17,600 nucleotides of DNA, from the NCBI GenBank assembly GCA_024196135.1, contig JAMQCK010000693.1, positions 1-17,600 of the forward strand, given 5' to 3'. The notes under the pieces were generated by a model. The model saw only the letters and a list, made by a program, of their open reading frames with translations, was not told the origin of the DNA and did not search any database. The position numbers were made by a program, and so were the translations under genes. The DNA is from Pleurotus ostreatus/Saccharomyces cerevisiae fusant. Its lineage: Eukaryota > Opisthokonta. Below are positions 15,746 through 17,600 of the stretch, piece after piece (position 1 is the stretch's first letter; each line of letters opens with the position of its first letter).

Positions 15746-17600
15746 TCATGCCTTGCGACAGCCATGCATGATCTTGTGTTCCTTCCAACCCTCGGCTAAG
15801 CATTGATTGCTACAGAAGAAGGCGCGCCCCTTGCATGAACCTGCGAGTTGGTCAGCATCAGATTCCACCTCGCCCTACGCAAATAAAGCCTCACCGCCAC
15901 ACTTCCGCCACTGCCCCGCCGCCCCACATGTGAAGCACCGTTGCCACGGCCCCGCCCTTGCCGTCCTCGCCTCCTCTTCTACATTCACCCCTTCCAAATC
16001 CTTCCCCGGCGGCGCGATCACCAACTTCCACAGATCCCCATACGTCCGCGACCACATATTCCCGCGCACGGGCACGTAGTCGCTGTTCGCGAACCCGCCG
16101 AACATGTACAGCGCGCCCGTATCGGGGTCCGCGCAGATCGTCGGCTGCGCGCGGTAGGTGGGGAACCCCGCGGTGAGGACCTGCCGCCAACGTGGCGTAG
16201 GGGAGAGGGAGCAGACGAAGGTGTCGGCGAAGTAGCAGAAGTTGAAGCAGACGTTCATTTCGGGGACGTAGGTCATGAGCTGCGGGTGGTAGCCGCCGAA
16301 GACGATGGCTTGGCCGGTGGTGGGGTCCTGCAGGGAGAGCCCGTCAGTATGTTAGGGAGGCGCACCAAAAGCGGCAGTGGTGCGACTCACGTAGGCAGAC
16401 CCCGCCTCCGTGCGCGGGGCAGGCGCGTTGCCAGGTATGCGCTCCTTCGTCCACTTGCCCGTATCCACATCGTACGTCCACGCATCCTCATACTGGAACG
16501 CATCATCCCCACTAACATGGTGCGGATGGTCCTCCGGCGTCGCCTGCCGATCCGCATGCCCATACATCATCCAAAACCGGTGCCCATCCGGGTCCGCGAA
16601 CGCAATCGGCCGCTTGCGCGGGCCCGGGATGTCGTCGCTCGCGTCGACGCGGTCGTTGGCCGTGCCGCCGAGGCGCCGCCAGCGCTTCGCCTCGATGTCG
16701 AGCTCCATGAACAGGTTGCAGCCGAGGTTGGTGTTGACGTGCGTGCCTGCGAAGACGTAGATCTTGCCCTGAACGACCACGACGGCGGCGTCCTGCGCGA
16801 AGCCTGGATCATCAGTCAGTCGCAGTGCAAGAGGAAGTCATGAGAGGATACACACCAGGCCACGGCCAGCCGCGCTCCGTGCTGGACTTGGGCTCGTACG
16901 TGCACTGCAGGCGACCCCACTTCTCGGTGACGAGGTCGAAGTAGTCGACCTGTTTTTGCCCATTGATGACGTACGCCTTGTCGGCGTGCACGACCATCGT
17001 CCAGTTCCAGAACATATTCGTCTCCTCGACGGGTGCTGGGTAGTCGGGCAGCCTGCGCCACGCGAGGTCCTGCGCGTTGAGGTCGACATACCAGAGGTCG
17101 CGGAAGAACGTGAACACGGCATTACGCCCGCCAGCGAGGTACATGCGACCTAGGGTTGATTAGTGAACTATGATGAGGAGTTCAACGTGAATAAACTAAC
17201 CATTCCAGATGAAGCACGTATGCCCTTGCCGCTCGAGAATCTCCTTCTTCACCGGCCGCTTGGCGTGCAGTCGTGTCCACGAGCCGTAGACCTGCAGACT
17301 GGGGTCGATGACGCGTGTTGGGCGCACCACAGGGTCAGGGTGTCGCAGGCGCGCGAGCTTCAGCTGCTTCTGTATGTTCGTGGCCTCCTTCCAGTCGGCG
17401 CGCTGTCGAAAGTCGCCCTTGATTTGGACGGTCTCGCGTATTCCCCTGGTTAGCATGCTCATCGCGCTGCCGGTATTGCCAAGGTGGAGGAATATCTGGC
17501 TCATGAGATCGAGGGTGACGCAGTACTGGACGATGAGCTCGGGGACCATGATGTGCCAGTCTTTCCAGGCTGTGAAGACGATTAGAAGGTTGCGGGGAGC
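15746..17600 (-). CDS. Kelch-repeat protein with C-terminal MYND zinc finger, 5' end missing
   Basis: Minus-strand exons 17600-17201 (open at the edge), 17149-16856, 16803-16391, 16327-15895 and 15840-15746 join in frame to 544 residues plus TGA. About 130 residues of helical, TPR-like character come first. Kelch-type strands follow: MYLAGGRN..DLWYVDL, AYVINGQK, IYVFAGTHV, a DAWTYDVDTGKW unit, AIVFGGYHP, and ALYMFGGFANSDY..DLWKL, consistent with a beta-propeller. The end is a MYND finger with Cys500, 503, 512, 516, 523, 527, His535 and Cys541 of the fragment, split by the last intron. Kelch and MYND domains both mediate protein-protein binding; a scaffold or regulatory role is inferred and the partner unknown. 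All introns are 51-63 nt. The N-terminus and promoter lie beyond the window. Confidence 0.9.

Overview
This window is nuclear DNA from a filamentous basidiomycete fungus, most likely a wood- or litter-decay Agaricomycete. The evidence is GC-rich genes split by many 44-63 nt GT..AG introns with CTNAC-type branch sites, an AA11-type LPMO, secreted GMC flavoproteins, an F-box protein of the basidiomycete style and a kelch/MYND protein. I built the gene models by reading splice sites by eye. Every model closes in frame, and the two GMC paralogues agree exon for exon.

Layout, left to right. (1) 1-1242 (+): 3' part of a secreted AA11 LPMO with a long Gly/Ser/Ala linker and a Cys-rich C-terminal module. 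(2) 1243-2222: no convincing gene. (3) 2223-4613 and 5194-7621 (+): tandem GMC oxidoreductases, 606 codons each, 12 exons of identical length, both with a 6-nt microexon. (4) 7786-7872 (-): tRNA-Lys(CTT) with a 13-nt intron. (5) 8206-9321 (+): small dual-specificity phosphatase, 7 exons. (6) 10064-12434 (-): an F-box gene split by an 859-bp DNA transposon (10382-11240) with perfect 33-bp terminal inverted repeats and an 8-bp target duplication. (7) 13494-15369 (+): divergently transcribed 588-aa protein with an N-terminal half resembling minimal nucleotidyltransferases and a disordered Pro/Ser-rich tail. (8) 15746-17600 (-): C-terminal 544 residues of a kelch-repeat protein ending in a MYND zinc finger; its 5' end lies beyond the window.

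The LPMO and the two GMC proteins are the only functionally linked group. All appear secreted (the LPMO signal peptide is off-window) and are oxidative. GMC enzymes can supply H2O2 or electrons to LPMOs, so the cluster fits extracellular polysaccharide oxidation, although the GMC substrate cannot be told from sequence. The other genes look like unlinked housekeeping or regulatory genes.

The most notable observations are the recent transposon insertion into the F-box gene (removing the element and one target copy gives a continuous 484-aa frame), the element's seven same-strand copies of TGAGCCTG near its ends, and the 6-nt GMC microexon that supplies two residues of the GMC signature.
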